Source: Gnetum montanum (Eukaryota > Streptophyta > Gnetopsida > Gnetales > Gnetaceae). Taken from it: a stretch of DNA of 64,000 nt. Under the pieces are notes generated by a model, which was given only the letters and a program-made list of their open reading frames with translations, had not been told where the DNA came from and did no database searches. Shown piece by piece: positions 20,130 to 31,340 of this stretch. Made by a program: the position numbers and the translations under genes. The stretch is from assembly GCA_015680685.1 (NCBI GenBank), contig MNCI01033307.1, positions 138,171 to 202,170 on the forward strand, in the 5' to 3' direction. Each line of letters opens with the position of its first letter. Position 1 is the first letter of the stretch.

Positions 20130-22173
20130 TCATATGTTTTTCATTTCTTAATATTTTTCTTTTCTTTATATTTTTCTCCTTTCTTGAGTTATTCTCTTTG
20201 AGTTTTATGAATGTATTTTATGTTTCTGTTAATAATATTGCCAAGTCATGATGCAAAAGTCAATAATATGTGTTGGGTTTTTGCACTATGCTATCAAGAT
20301 AATTAGGTAAGTAATTGTGTAAAGTAGTGAGACCACCTCATCCATCCCTCCATTTCTTTGAATAAAAGGTCTTTTTCATGGAAACAATTTGGTTCTTCTC
20401 TTATGAAACTAAATCTCATCAATGATCATTATACCTTAAAGAAAGAGGGAATGACCAAGTGGGAATGGCAAAGGGTGTGACCTCAAGGGTACTTGGAGGA
20501 TTCTCTTCTTGACTTCCATCATGTGGTTTATGACTCCTTGTGGAATGTATCATCACTCCTCCATTGACCAACAAAAAGGAAATTCTATCTTTGCATGGTG
20601 TGGTTCCCATACAAAAAAGGAAAAAACACAAAACACTAAAATAAAAGAGAGAGAAAAAGAAAAAAAGGGAAAAGACAAAAAGAAAAAAAAAAAAATAATG
20701 GGAATTCAAAGAACACCCCTTAGACATAATAATGGGCTATAAGCACTAGTTATGGGGCTGGAAAGACATGCTACCCATGCTTGATGGCACGCCTTTAACT
20801 AAGGCCCTTCCTTCCTTTTTCTCTTTTCTTCTATTTTTGGAGTGATGATTATTCTTTGAGGTGGTTGTGGACTCATCGTGGTTGGCAAAATGGAACACAT
20901 CAATGTGAGGTCACTATTCATGGTATGGACTTGGTCTGAACTTGGACAGATAGGTATGTTGATCATTTTAATCACACTTGTCACAAGAACCTATTATAGA
21001 CATGGTCAAGTACCTTACATCTTGATCTCTATGATCCCTTCTCATTTCATTATTTACCTCATTACTACATGTGATAATGAGCCTTTTGATTTTTTGTAGT
21101 ATAGTGCAACATCCTAATCATGGTAGTTGTGTGTTGTTTGAAACAAAGGCATGATCTACATTTAACTTCTCAAGTGTCGACAGACATCTATAGAAGTGGT
21201 TATGCAAGGGCATTATGAGCCTACTTTGGGGAGGACCCACTTGCATAAATTTTGTTAATCATAGCTTTGAACTAACCTTCACATCTTCCAAAACATTAGT
21301 GATGATTTTTCTAAATTTATGCATGCTTGTTGGGACTACTTCTTATCTATTTCATTACTTTGTCCTACTTTTCTATTTCCATATCCATTAATATTTCTTG
21401 GCCATCTTTTAAATCAAACCTTTGGTTTCAATTATTTGAAAACTTGTGTGCTTTTAGAGTTATGCTTATTAGTCATGGGGGCTAGGGATGTCTACTTTGA
21501 AATTTTCCTAACATCCTATTTTCAAACATCATGATAACTAATAGTAATTGATCAAAATAATGTGAATAGCTTGATGGTTTTAGTTACCTCATAGCCTTGG
21601 GCATAGTATGTTGTCATCACCTTGTGCTTAAATGTAAACTAAGGGGTTTGAAAAGGGTTAATTATGAAGGAAAATTTATGAAAACTAATGTTGATCCTTT
21701 GGTGACTACAGGTGATGCTAAAAGAAATTCCTAAGGAAGAAGGTCTTTTGCTAGGCACAAAAATAAAGCCAAGGGGGAATAACAAAGTATATGCCCATGG
21801 AAAAATCATAGCACATACAAGATAATAGCTCAACTTCACATGTTTGGTAAATCCATGGGGTGATGAGAAAAAATTTAAATCCACTCTTCAAGAACGTTTT
21901 GCATAAATAGAGAAGCATCGACATAATATTCAAGGTTAAAAATTTGCCACCACTAGTGAGAATAAGAAGAATCATCTTCAGTAGATTTTTGAAGACCTCT
22001 GCAAATTTTGTAATCTTCAATGTCTGTCCAGTCTCTTTGTCACTATGCCATTTTGTATGCATCCATTCAAATAAAATTTTGCAATGTGGCATTCAAAGTT
22101 AGTTAGTAGTTTGCATATTAGTCAATAAGGAACTTGTTCCTCATTTTGTTTAACTCAAGGATGAGTTTTTATT
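20130..22173 (+). other. Spacer of D with conserved non-coding blocks
   Basis: Holds the large stem-loop at 20597-20719, the block shared with A, B and E1 at about 20761-20990, the LWGGPTC block at about 21190-21260, a TTTGAAATTTTCCTAAC element at 21496-21512, and a remnant of the aORF start at 21712, where GTG replaces ATG after TGACTACAG. About 21760-22090 resembles nothing clear. Pol and the aORF body are missing. Confidence 0.55.
20597..20719 (+). repeat. Expanded copy of the family stem-loop in D
   Basis: GGTGTGGTTCCCAT at the left pairs with ATGGGAA...CACCCC at the right across a long purine (A-rich) loop of roughly 90 bases. It is the reverse-orientation relative of the stem-loops at 39631-39847 (B) and 55869-55998 (A). 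Confidence 0.55.
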
Positions 22174-22187
22174 CAGTCATGGGGGTA
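22174..22187 (+). promoter_or_regulatory. Polypurine tract of D
   Basis: CAGTCATGGGGGTA immediately precedes the 3' LTR start TGATGAGTCATG. Confidence 0.75.
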
Positions 22188-23049
22188 TGATGAGTCATGA
22201 TTTTCTTGGCTTTGATATCAGATATTCAATATTGGAGCCTTGATATTGGATACCTGATATCGGGGGACAAGATGTGATGTCAGATATCCGATATTGTGGG
22301 GGTATGTGCCAATCTATAAATATAGTGCTTGGGCACACATTTTGGAATAAGTTGAATAGGCTTTTTCAGTAGAGTAGCCAAACTCTTGCAATTTTATTTC
22401 ATAATTTTAGAGAATAGTTAGTGAGTGCCCGTAGAGTGGATCTAAGTCAGTTGTACAGAGTCTTATTCAAGTGGCTATGTACCTGGACACATTCCATGAA
22501 CAACAGTAAGATTGAGATTGATTCTTATTCATTGTAACACTTTCACTTACATCATATTTACTTTCCATGAAATTTACTTTTCATGTACTTAGTTAATATT
22601 TACATTTCCATGCATATTAATTAAGCATGTAAGTACGACCACTTTGAGCATTTGTATGACTCTTGCTAATCCCAACAATGCTTAATGTTTGGTAACCCAG
22701 TAGTGTTATACATGTTTAGGATGTGTGCAGAAAGTGGGATTAGATACTTATGTTAGGGTACTTGATTATTAATTAGTAATTTGATTTGTTGAATTGATTA
22801 TAAATTGAGTTTCAAGCTATTGTTAATTGTAGAAAAATAAGATATAAAATAATAAAAATCATATGCCTCACTCTGGACTAAATCATATGTGACAAAGCTA
22901 CCACTAGTCCAAATAGGAAGATAGCAAACTACGATTAAGGCATAGCAATCTAGATGCCACAACTAGTCCCATCCATAGGGTTTGATCAGATCATGTGTGA
23001 ATGCTTGTGATTCGTATGGTGGGGCATATGGGTACATTGCTGCTCATTA
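22188..23049 (+). repeat. 3' LTR of D
   Basis: Pairs with 7197-8042. GATATC/ATATTGG words lie at about 22210-22300 and TATAAATA at 22315-22322. It ends TGCTCATTA and is followed by GTAGT, the right TSD. Confidence 0.85.
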
Positions 23050-23054
23050 GTAGT

Positions 23055-23610
23055 AGTAATCCTGTCGAGGGCCTTTGAAATTATGACATTCTCACCTTAG
23101 GTCATTGTTGTGGTAACTAGATTAGAGCCATCCATTAGAATCTTTAGTTGTTCTAAAAAGGAATTAAATGAAAAGAAGAAAAAACATTTTATAGGAGTTT
23201 CCTCTTGTATTTTAGATTTTAAATTAGCTACTTCTTGATCTTCAAGGGGGATTTTTTCTATCACAAGTGATTCCAAATTTAAGTCCTCCAATTTAGGTTC
23301 TTAAATGATATCTTCTAGGTTGATTCATTGGGATTGTTTATATAGACTCTTTACATCCCTTAGAAGTTGAATTCTAGTAGGAAATTTTGAAAATTTTTGA
23401 CAATTGTTTGACATGGATTTCAACATCCTTCCTCCATACACTCTCTAGCCATCATTCCAGAATTTTGCCAATGGTCTTCAAGCTGTTGACTATGATGACC
23501 TTAAATGCAATTTTCCTATAACCTTCTTCTTTAACAAGTAATGGGATAGTTTTAGACTCAACCTTTTGTTTAATTTTCTTTTTACTTAGAAAACAACCAT
23601 ATTTAATCAT
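23055..23610 (-). pseudogene. 5' coding remnant of minus-strand element J
   Basis: ATG at 23610 lies about 140 bases downstream of a tRNA-Asp-type PBS and opens M-I-K-Y-G-C-F-L-S-K-K-K-I-K. With one or two stops it continues through LEDQEVANLKSKIQEE (about 23240-23195) and is interrupted by D at 23054. By position this should be the first ORF (Gag or a leader ORF) of J. It does not resemble the gag of A-D, and I do not recognise the protein. Confidence 0.4.
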
Positions 23611-23751
23611 CTTAATAGTAACTTAGTACTTATTTTGAAATCATAACCTATGCTAAGGAAATAATAAAGTGCATAACTAAATAAAATTTAATCTATTCAT
23701 GAGAATAATTAAAGAGCATACCAAATCTTTGATGCTAATTAACTCTTCCAA

Positions 23752-23773
23752 CCTCCCCAACAATGACACCGAG
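23752..23773 (-). other. Primer-binding site of J (tRNA-Asp type)
   Basis: In minus sense TCGGTGTCATTGTTGGGGAG follows a putative LTR end ACTCATCA. Apart from the last base or two, the differences from the plant tRNA-Asp complement are transitions. Confidence 0.6.
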
Positions 23774-23774
23774 T

Positions 23775-24777
23775 TGATGAGTTAGTGATTTTTTGGAGTA
23801 GATTTTCTTAATTACAGCAATGTCATCTTATCTGCAACTAACCAATGAGTCGTATTTGTGGAGGGTGGATAAGAGCTAATTAAGCATCAATGAAAATAAA
23901 TACATCTTATCCAATCTAGTTTTAAACTCCCCCACCTAGGCCTATCACACCCAAATGAATGTTTTGATTATGTAAGCTAAGCCCTAATCATGAGAAAACA
24001 TTGACAACAAAATATTTAACCAATCAAGAGCAACTTGAATTATAATGTCATGACAAGGAGAAAATCCATCCAAATTGTGGATCTTCTATCTCTGCCTTTG
24101 AGATGTAGCTACTCCAATAGCCCTCTTAGACTCTAATGGTTGGGCATAGCCATATCACTTCAACCTTTTAGGATAATTTTAAGCTAAGGGATAGTCTTGT
24201 TGGTCAGAGGGTCCACCCTGGTTGCCTTTCGTTGAGTATATTTTTATAGAATACTTCAATCCTTAAAATAGACTAGAGAAATTTAAAATAAAATACAAAG
24301 TTTTGTAGCTATCCTTACTCCTTGTAACTACTAGGACATGCGATGGAGTGACATTCCTTGTTGCCTAGCATGTCACGGAAGCGATTGTCTCATGCACAAT
24401 GTTATCGAACTTTGTCCCCTACACCATGTTGTGTGATTTGGTTTGTGGTTTATTATGGAAGCCATCTCTAGTGAGTAGACCACATTACATGCTTATTGCT
24501 TTGCATCGGTTGGATGTTGTTCTTTAATGATCTGGAATTTCTTCTTATCACATCCTTGTCACAACTGCCATTTGTAGTAATAAGGTTTAATTTCCTGCAT
24601 TCATAGTAGTTCATTGTTGGTGTTATATTTTGCAATAAAGGTCAAAATAGCAACAAAAGGAACTATCATTGATTAATTGTAGTAGTGATGATCCACAATA
24701 GGAAAAAATATATTTTTTTACACTTGGATCCTTAAACTAAAATAAATAATGGTCATATCAGGTGTTTAGTATCCTTA
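23775..24777 (-). repeat. Probable 5' LTR of J
   Basis: Starts TGATGAG next to the PBS at 23752-23773. The other boundary is placed only where recognisable RT homology (F) begins near 24778. There is no second LTR to confirm it. A PBS-like word (minus sense TGGCAGTTGTGACAAGGAT) at about 24571-24592 leaves open that two element fragments meet here. Confidence 0.3.
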
Positions 24778-25330
24778 TTAGTTCACTTGGCAACAATGAC
24801 ATAAGACAACTTCAAGTTCATCCAAGGCTTCATGAAATGATTTGCCATAAGTGGAAAAATCATCCATAAAGGCTTATACACTCTTTTCAATGTGATCCTA
24901 GAACATAAACATCACCAACTATTGGAATGTAAATGATGCATTGCATAACTTGAAGGGCATGCGCTTAAAGGTAAAGGCCCCCTATGGATAGATAAAAGTA
25001 GTGTTTGCTTGGTTTTCTAGTGCTATATTAATTTGATTGTAATTAGAGTACCTATCAAGAAAGCTGTAGTACTCCTAGCTAGAGATATTATCTAATACCT
25101 AGTCCACAAATGGCAATGAGAAATGGTCCTTAAAAGTGACAATATTTAGCAACCTGTAGTCAACACATACTCTCCATTCATTTCCCTTATTTTAATGTGA
25201 CTATAGTTGGATTGACCCACTCATTATCAAATATTAGACCAATGAAATCAATCCTTAGAAGATGGAAAATTTCACCTTTTTATCAAATCATGGATATTTA
25301 AATTTAGTTTACATTGTAGTATTCGTTGAG
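24778..25330 (-). pseudogene. Reverse transcriptase remnant (element F)
   Basis: Minus-strand fragments follow the Ty3/gypsy RT order: EWVNP (about 25225), CVDYR-like with breaks, KDHFSLPF-like, YYSFLDRYSNYNQINIAL (about 25075-25020), a GAFTFKRMPF stretch (about 24980-24955), and the catalytic box FMDDFSTYG (about 24873-24847). It ends at ELEVVL...C where B reads EQVLK...C. Several stops and frame breaks. Sequence closest to A and B in this window. Confidence 0.65.
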
Positions 25331-25419
25331 GTTTGACACTTGAGTTTGTATATATATGGTGTTGATAGATTAAGGGGTCAATTGCCGTGAATGCTTCATG
25401 GGATCATGCAAAGGCTCTT

Positions 25420-26310
25420 TAACACTTTATGACTATCTTTTTTAGTTTAGCCTTTTGAATGACGCCCAAAAAGGAATTGATGATGAAGGATAAATCATCC
25501 ATAAGGAACAAATAGTCCAAGTCTTTTGGAAGTGGCTTTAGTTCAAGTAATGGTAAAGACATATCCTAGGAAAAATTGAGAGTGTCTTAGAGTTTAGGAT
25601 CATATTGCACCATGACATTTGCCTTCATTGTGTTTTACTTTTTCAAATTAGATGATTCAACATTAGATAAGATAAGAGTATCGATCGATCTCTTAAAGAT
25701 TTGATGTGTAGCTTTAGGGACCAGATGTTCTTCAAGGAAATTTATGTTTCTAATGACATAGAGACCCTTTATGACATAACAATTGCAACCATGCTTTTCA
25801 AAAGACTAGGAAGGATCACATGAGATCCGTTTGTAGTGTGTTTTTTGACCAATGTCAAGGTGGAGGCCTTGGAACGCTAATGTAGCATCAATGGTGCTTA
25901 GCCAGGCTGTTTCCATGATGACAGGTAAGCTACCTTCCACCCTATTTTCTGGTTTTATTACTAAGAAATTAGTAGGGTATGACCATTTCACCAAAGTATT
26001 CATAATGATATTTACTTGTTCCATGGGGCATGTATAAGATTGGTCTTCTTGCTTTAATATCATGTTAGTACCCTTGAGAAGGTGAAGCCCCCAATGAAAT
26101 GATATTAACTCTCAAAATAGAGTCACACAGAGCTAGGTAGTGGTCTTTCTCATTAATTAGAATTTTCGCCATGGGATTGCTAGGATTAGTCTTCTTTTTG
26201 GGTAAATGGTCTTCTTTGACTACTTGTGTGGTTGCCTTAGACATTGTAATGGTTACAATGGAAATGTTGTCAAGTGTCATCACATTCAAACCACTAGATA
26301 TGTTAGAAGA
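25420..26310 (-). pseudogene. Protease and linker remnant (element F)
   Basis: About 26063-25806 reads MNTLVKWSYPTNFLVIK, then LPVIMETAWLSTIDATLAF, parallel to YEWCYPTNFLVIK and GRPWLSTVDARMGI of the B protease region. About 26289-26065 covers the upstream part (MAKILINEKDHYLALCDSI). The catalytic Asp region is not clear. Gag lies to the right, so the gene order is normal. Confidence 0.55.
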
Positions 26311-26349
26311 ACCCTTCTTTGAAGTGGATGGATTGCTTTAATAGTACTT

Positions 26350-28900
26350 AGGGAATGATATTAGAACCTATTATATTTTGACTCTTATTTTTCTTGAAGG
26401 AGTATCCTCTCCACATGAGAAAGGGGATGGCATGGATCCAGTCCTATGACATTCACATCGACATTTACAAACAAATCTCCCACCATGGGATCCCCAACTT
26501 CCTTGTACAAACAAGATGATAAGAACTTGAATAATATTGGCCCAAAACATATGATAAAGCAAGAACAACATGATAGGCAATATCACAAGATTTAGTCTAT
26601 CTTGATTATGGTTGATTGGGAATCCTACCTTGCATGGGATCATATAACATAAGTTGCTATGAATGGTGAGGGGCTTGTAAGGTAGGGTTACTGGTATAGG
26701 GGTTTGGAGGGAATAACATTAGTTGTTGCATTGAAGTATTTCATGGAACAAAACCCCAAGGATTTGCAGTTGCTCACTACTAGTACTACTACATGGCTTG
26801 GGGGTACATACCTCTATGGCTTGGGGTACATACCTCTAGGATAGTATGATGGATAATAAAAGGAAGTTCTCCTTGATTGCTTCTTAATGAACTTAGGATT
26901 CAAAGGAATCCTAGATCATCCCATTTTATGAATCATGTGGGCATTACTAGGAATTACTATAAGTCATGATGATATGCACAATACTCATAGGGACCCTCAT
27001 CATTGGAGTATCAGGAAGCCTCATCCAAATCTTCTCTTACACCCTTTAAAGAAGAGAGCTTATTTGTATATTTTTTCCTATAGTTCTTTCTATTTCTTAG
27101 TGGTACAATGGATTTTGGTACTTCAATCACTCTACCTTCAAGATCCTTAAGGGTAGTGATCATTTTCTCATCCAACACATTCCAAACATCATCTACCATG
27201 CGGGCCAAATTTGCAAAGGCCTTATGAGCTCTAACTTGATTGCATGCTAAGGATTCAATAGTATAAGAAGGTTTAGAATTATATTTGATGATTTCAACAT
27301 CGTTCTTGTACATGGGATCATGGCTATACTCCTTTAAAAATTGTATTTTTCTCCATTCACCCTCCATACTAGCAATAGTATCTAGGAGTGCTTTAATTTG
27401 GGTCATTAATGTTTTGTGTACATGGCCCATTACATACATATCCACTCACTAGCTTGTCTCTTGACTTAGGCCTTTTACAATATTCATGAGTTACTCTCTT
27501 TGGCTAAAGCCATGATTCAGATAGCAATGAGCCATTTGGAGACATCTCTCCATGATGATGTTTAGTGATTCATGGGCTCCTTGCCTTCATATGACCATTT
27601 GCTTTTGGATGTTGGAACTATAGGCATAGGTTTGAAATTTGGTGTAGAAAATTTTAATCATACCCTTCAATGCCTAAATTAACTTAGGTGATAAGGATTT
27701 GTACTATGTTTCAATTTTTTTGATGAAGATGTAGGGAAATAATCACAACTTCTGCCAATCACTGATGATCCCTTGTAGGTAACAAGCATTATCAAATGCC
27801 TATGCATAGAATTGGGGATCATCACAAGTAAATTGTTTATTAAAAGAATTGAGAGCATTATATGATATGAGAGAATAAGAAAATAAGAAACATTAAAGTA
27901 ACCAAACATTAGGCCCCATGATAGAACATAGAAAAAATTACCAAAAAATGAGGAGTTGTTCCACACACCCAACCAAAGTGGGGTAGGTGATAAGGCACTA
28001 CATTTCATTTACATTATTTATTATTTATCCATGGAGTTCATAATCATAGCCTTAAAATAAGCTTTGACCAATCACTCTATGTTAGGGATTGTTCCTCATC
28101 ATCTCATATACATATCCTATTATTTTTTGGGACTGCTCTCATATCATAAGTACCTTGAATAAGTATATTATCATCATCTTCTTAATTTAGTATTTATCAA
28201 ATATTCAATGTTGGCATTATTCTCACATTTATATAATGGGACATCATTCATGTTGTTATGTTTGATCTTGCTATCATGAACATGCTTCTTTGAAATGCAA
28301 ACAGCTTCATTGAGGTCATGATAATCACCCTAGTCAAACAAGAAGGAATTATTATTACTAGATGGTCCTTATAGGTGGAGATGTTAGAACCTAGGAAGGA
28401 TATCATCCTCATAGATCTAAGTTAGATTTGGATTGATAGCCCTCAACATCAGGTCTTTGTGGTGAAGTGGGTCTTTGCCTTTAATATTTGCTTTCTTGTC
28501 TTGCTCCTCATTTATGATTAGATGAAAAGATATGATGGACCTCCTCCTCCTTTAGCATCTGATCTTGTGGCCCTTACCTTGGATGAGACTAATAATCATT
28601 AAGGTTAGTTGTCAAAGCCACATAGAATTCTTGGAATTCTTGTAGCCCAAGTTTGATTAGGGCGTCTTTGAGATTTGTTGTTGTAGCTACGATAGGTTCT
28701 TTTGCAAAATATCCATGAATGTTATGCCATATTCCTTACTTGTTTTGATGATAAGACAATCAATGGTAGAGTTAGGTCATTCACATGCTCAAATAAGAAA
28801 AAATCCTTTTATCATTTTGGTACTTCTATTGAGGTCTTTGGTGTGGTATTAGCATCATCTACTATCTTACTTGTGTTCACAACCTATACACACAATGCTA
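26350..28900 (-). pseudogene. gag remnant (element F)
   Basis: Broken pieces in the expected order: a C-terminal region with KITTLKDLEGRVIEV-like text (27445-27011); capsid core words KFQTYAYSSNIQKQM, ESLNIIMERCLQMAHCYLNH and GFSQRE (about 27650-27480); DPQFYA and AFDNACYLQGI (about 27830-27770), matching DPQHHLQAFHDACV of D; and an N-terminal GKGHK...NEEQ stretch near 28580-28500 that resembles SKGKGHNDSP of B. An insertion of a few hundred bases splits the core near 27680. F may be the 5' half of E1. Confidence 0.5.
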
Positions 28901-28929
28901 AGAAATACACTAGGTTGAATAAAGATTAA

Positions 28930-30440
28930 AATCAAAATTATATAAGTATTTTGAGGTAATTCACCGATGCCTTCCTTAGTAACACCACTAATGATAAGGA
29001 TCTTACTGGGTTTAATTTTGGTTTAATTTTAGCAATGATTAGACTATGAAATAATTAGGGCTAGATGACATTGGTAGAGGTTAGTGTGGCTTTGTACTTG
29101 GAAGGGAGACTCTAAGATCTATCTACATTGGGTGGATGAGTAGTAGTGGTAGTCAATCTCTTGCTAGGTGTAGGACTTTTTCATGTGCTCTATGAGCTAA
29201 TTAAATGATTGGCTAGGGATCTAGTCATGTTGCACTCTCACTTCCTCTTTCTTATCCATCATGCACACTCCATTCCTTTTGTTCCTTTTCTTGTTCATGG
29301 TATGTGTGGTAGGAAGTTGACTAGGTGAAATAGAGGAGGATATTTGACCATCCAAGGGAATGGACCTACATTTAATGCTAATATCTCATTAGTTTTTGAG
29401 AATCCATGGGTATTCCATCAATGGGTTTTAAAAGGATAAGAAAGAAATGAGCGTGCTATGGCAAGGATCCACTTGTGAATTCTTGGTGGAGTGGCATTAT
29501 GAGTAACTCCCAAGATGATGGTGGTTACATGACATAAAGCACTTAATTGGTCTTCCACATATCTGGTTGTAACTAAATGAGCCTAATGATTTGACTAGGA
29601 CTATCTTCTTTCACCTTAGTTTTTTCCCTACATGTTTTGATTAGAGATTGGATGTCTCAGCAAGTCATAGTTCATGATTTTTCATATTTTGGTTTACTTG
29701 GTTAATGAGATTGCAAGTTTAAGAGCCTTTTGTTTTGTTACTTTCTACGTTCATATCTTTAATTGTTGTGTATGTATTCTTCACTGCATGTCTTTAGTTA
29801 GTGTTATCCAAGGTTGGTGTCTTGTAACTTAGTCGTGAGGGAGGGATGTTTTTCAATTCTATCTTATTCTTCATACCCATTTACATGTTTGACATTATGT
29901 TGTGATTTTTTTCTTCATGTTTTCTTTGGAAATTATACTTACCATTGTTTTCATGCATGATTTTCCTAATGGTGGTTTAATGTCTAAAGATTTCACATGA
30001 TTTTTAGCATTGTTGTTATCCAACATGTTTCGTAGGTGCAATGTTAAGTCCTATGAAGATGATATCATCTAGGTCCACTTGAAGAATACCTACTTGATTG
30101 AGAACCCAAGAAGCTCACTTAAAAGGAAGATCTAGAGGTGAAATGGATTGTGTCGCTAGAATTGAAAGTATGGGACATGCATAATAATTAAAGCCTAAAT
30201 ACAAACCAAAATATATATTAAAGATCCTTCCATCACACTTCAGGAGTCTTCAATATTACAAGCATGTTAGAATATTCTTCTCATTGGCCATGATTGCTTG
30301 ATGTCTCTTTTCAAAGTGGGAAATGTGTAATTCATCTTGTGTCAAAGTATTTGTATAATTGTATTTCTTTGCAATGACCTTGTCATGTGTCTAGTTTCAG
30401 TCCTTATGTTTTGAGTGTTAAAAGCTATGGAACTAGATTT
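28930..30440. other. Unresolved repeat debris
   Basis: About 1.5 kb with no frame, RNA gene or LTR pair that I can support. ATGTCATCTAGCCC on the minus strand near 29080 could be the start of the F gag (M-S-S-S-P), but I cannot find a PBS beyond it. Confidence 0.3.
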
Positions 30441-30447
30441 ATCTAGC

Positions 30448-31340
30448 CATGGGGGAATGGATGAAGAATCAACTAATAATTTATATGTCAATTGTATTCC
30501 CTAGATATGGGAAGTATTTCATATGTCCTATGTTTGTAGTCTAGCATGCTTGGTAGAGGTTCTTGGTCTTCTAAGATGCACCCTTATCCCCTGGGTCACA
30601 CTACAAAGTTGCATGCATAATTCCAAGCTCTTTAGAACCATGTTGAATTTATTCAAATGTCCTAGGGTCTTTCTAGCAGGATCCTACATGTTTTGGCTTG
30701 TGTCTAGGATTCAAATTGCAAAGTGTGATTTTGGGGAAGGGGGACTACGTTGACTACCCTACATCGACACACCCCCTATGTTATTGTAGGGGCATTGACA
30801 CATCCCCTACTAGGTTTCATTGTTATAAATTTGTCTTATGTGAATTTAGGATTAATTTGGATTACACTAATGGGCCTCCATTTTCTTGGAGTAGTACTAG
30901 GATGGGTGACCTCTTAGATATCTCTTAGAAAGTCTTAAAATTTGTGACTAAGTTTGAAACTTTGAAATCCCACAACTTTTTATTTTGGAAGTTTTTTAGT
31001 AAATAAATAATCATTTTTGGTATATTTCAACCTTTGAGATGGAATGATGATGTCAGATTTTTTGTATGAAACTCAAAGATTCATTTTTTAGTTCTTATCC
31101 TTAAAGTATACCTAAATAGCCTCGAGAGCTAAAATTAGCATAACGTAGACATCCAATGTCCATTTTTAACATATAAATAGTCATTTATAATATTTTTTGG
31201 CCTTTTGAATTCAATGGTAAGGTTAGATTAATCATGCAAAAAGCTACTAATTAGGTGATAGTTAAATCATGTCGTAGTAAGTTATAACCTAAATTGACTA
31301 ACTATGGATTGAATATTAGACTCAAGAAGGTTGCTGAGGT
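30448..31340 (+). repeat. Possible plus-strand 3' LTR with a 5S-like patch
   Basis: The purine run CCATGGGGGAA at 30448-30458 is followed by TGGATGAAGAATCAAC, the same arrangement as the PPT/LTR junction of D. Words such as CTACGTTGACTACCCTAC and TGTAGGGGCATTGACAC at about 30745-30810 could be the LTR array. The right end and the partner LTR are not identified. Confidence 0.35.
30850..30940 (+). pseudogene. 5S rRNA-like fragment
   Basis: 30885-30913 reads CTTGGAGTAGTACTAGGATG then GGTGACCTC, matching the 3' part of plant 5S rRNA (from CTTGGGCGAGAGTAGTACTAGG through GGTGACC) except for a short gap. Upstream, ACACTAATGGG resembles the 5S CACTAATGCACC; downstream, AGAAAGTCTT resembles GGGAAGTCCT. 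About 25 bases of the middle are missing. The internal-control-region box C area is therefore present. It could be a stray 5S pseudogene, a 5S-headed SINE, or 5S captured in an LTR as in Cassandra elements. Confidence 0.6.

Larger units (their letters stand above)
7197..23049 (+). mobile_element. Element D: gag-only Ty3/gypsy LTR retrotransposon, interrupted by C
   Basis: Two direct LTRs (7197-8042 and 22188-23049), a PBS right after the first, a PPT right before the second, and a near-perfect TSD (GTAGA at 7192-7196, GTAGT at 23050-23054). Removing C leaves about 6.4 kb: LTR, PBS, gag, a scrap of the protease-RT linker, spacer, a remnant of the aORF start, PPT, LTR. RT, RNase H and integrase are absent, so D would need an autonomous relative. 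The right LTR end reads TTA where TCA is expected, a C-to-T change. Confidence 0.85.
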
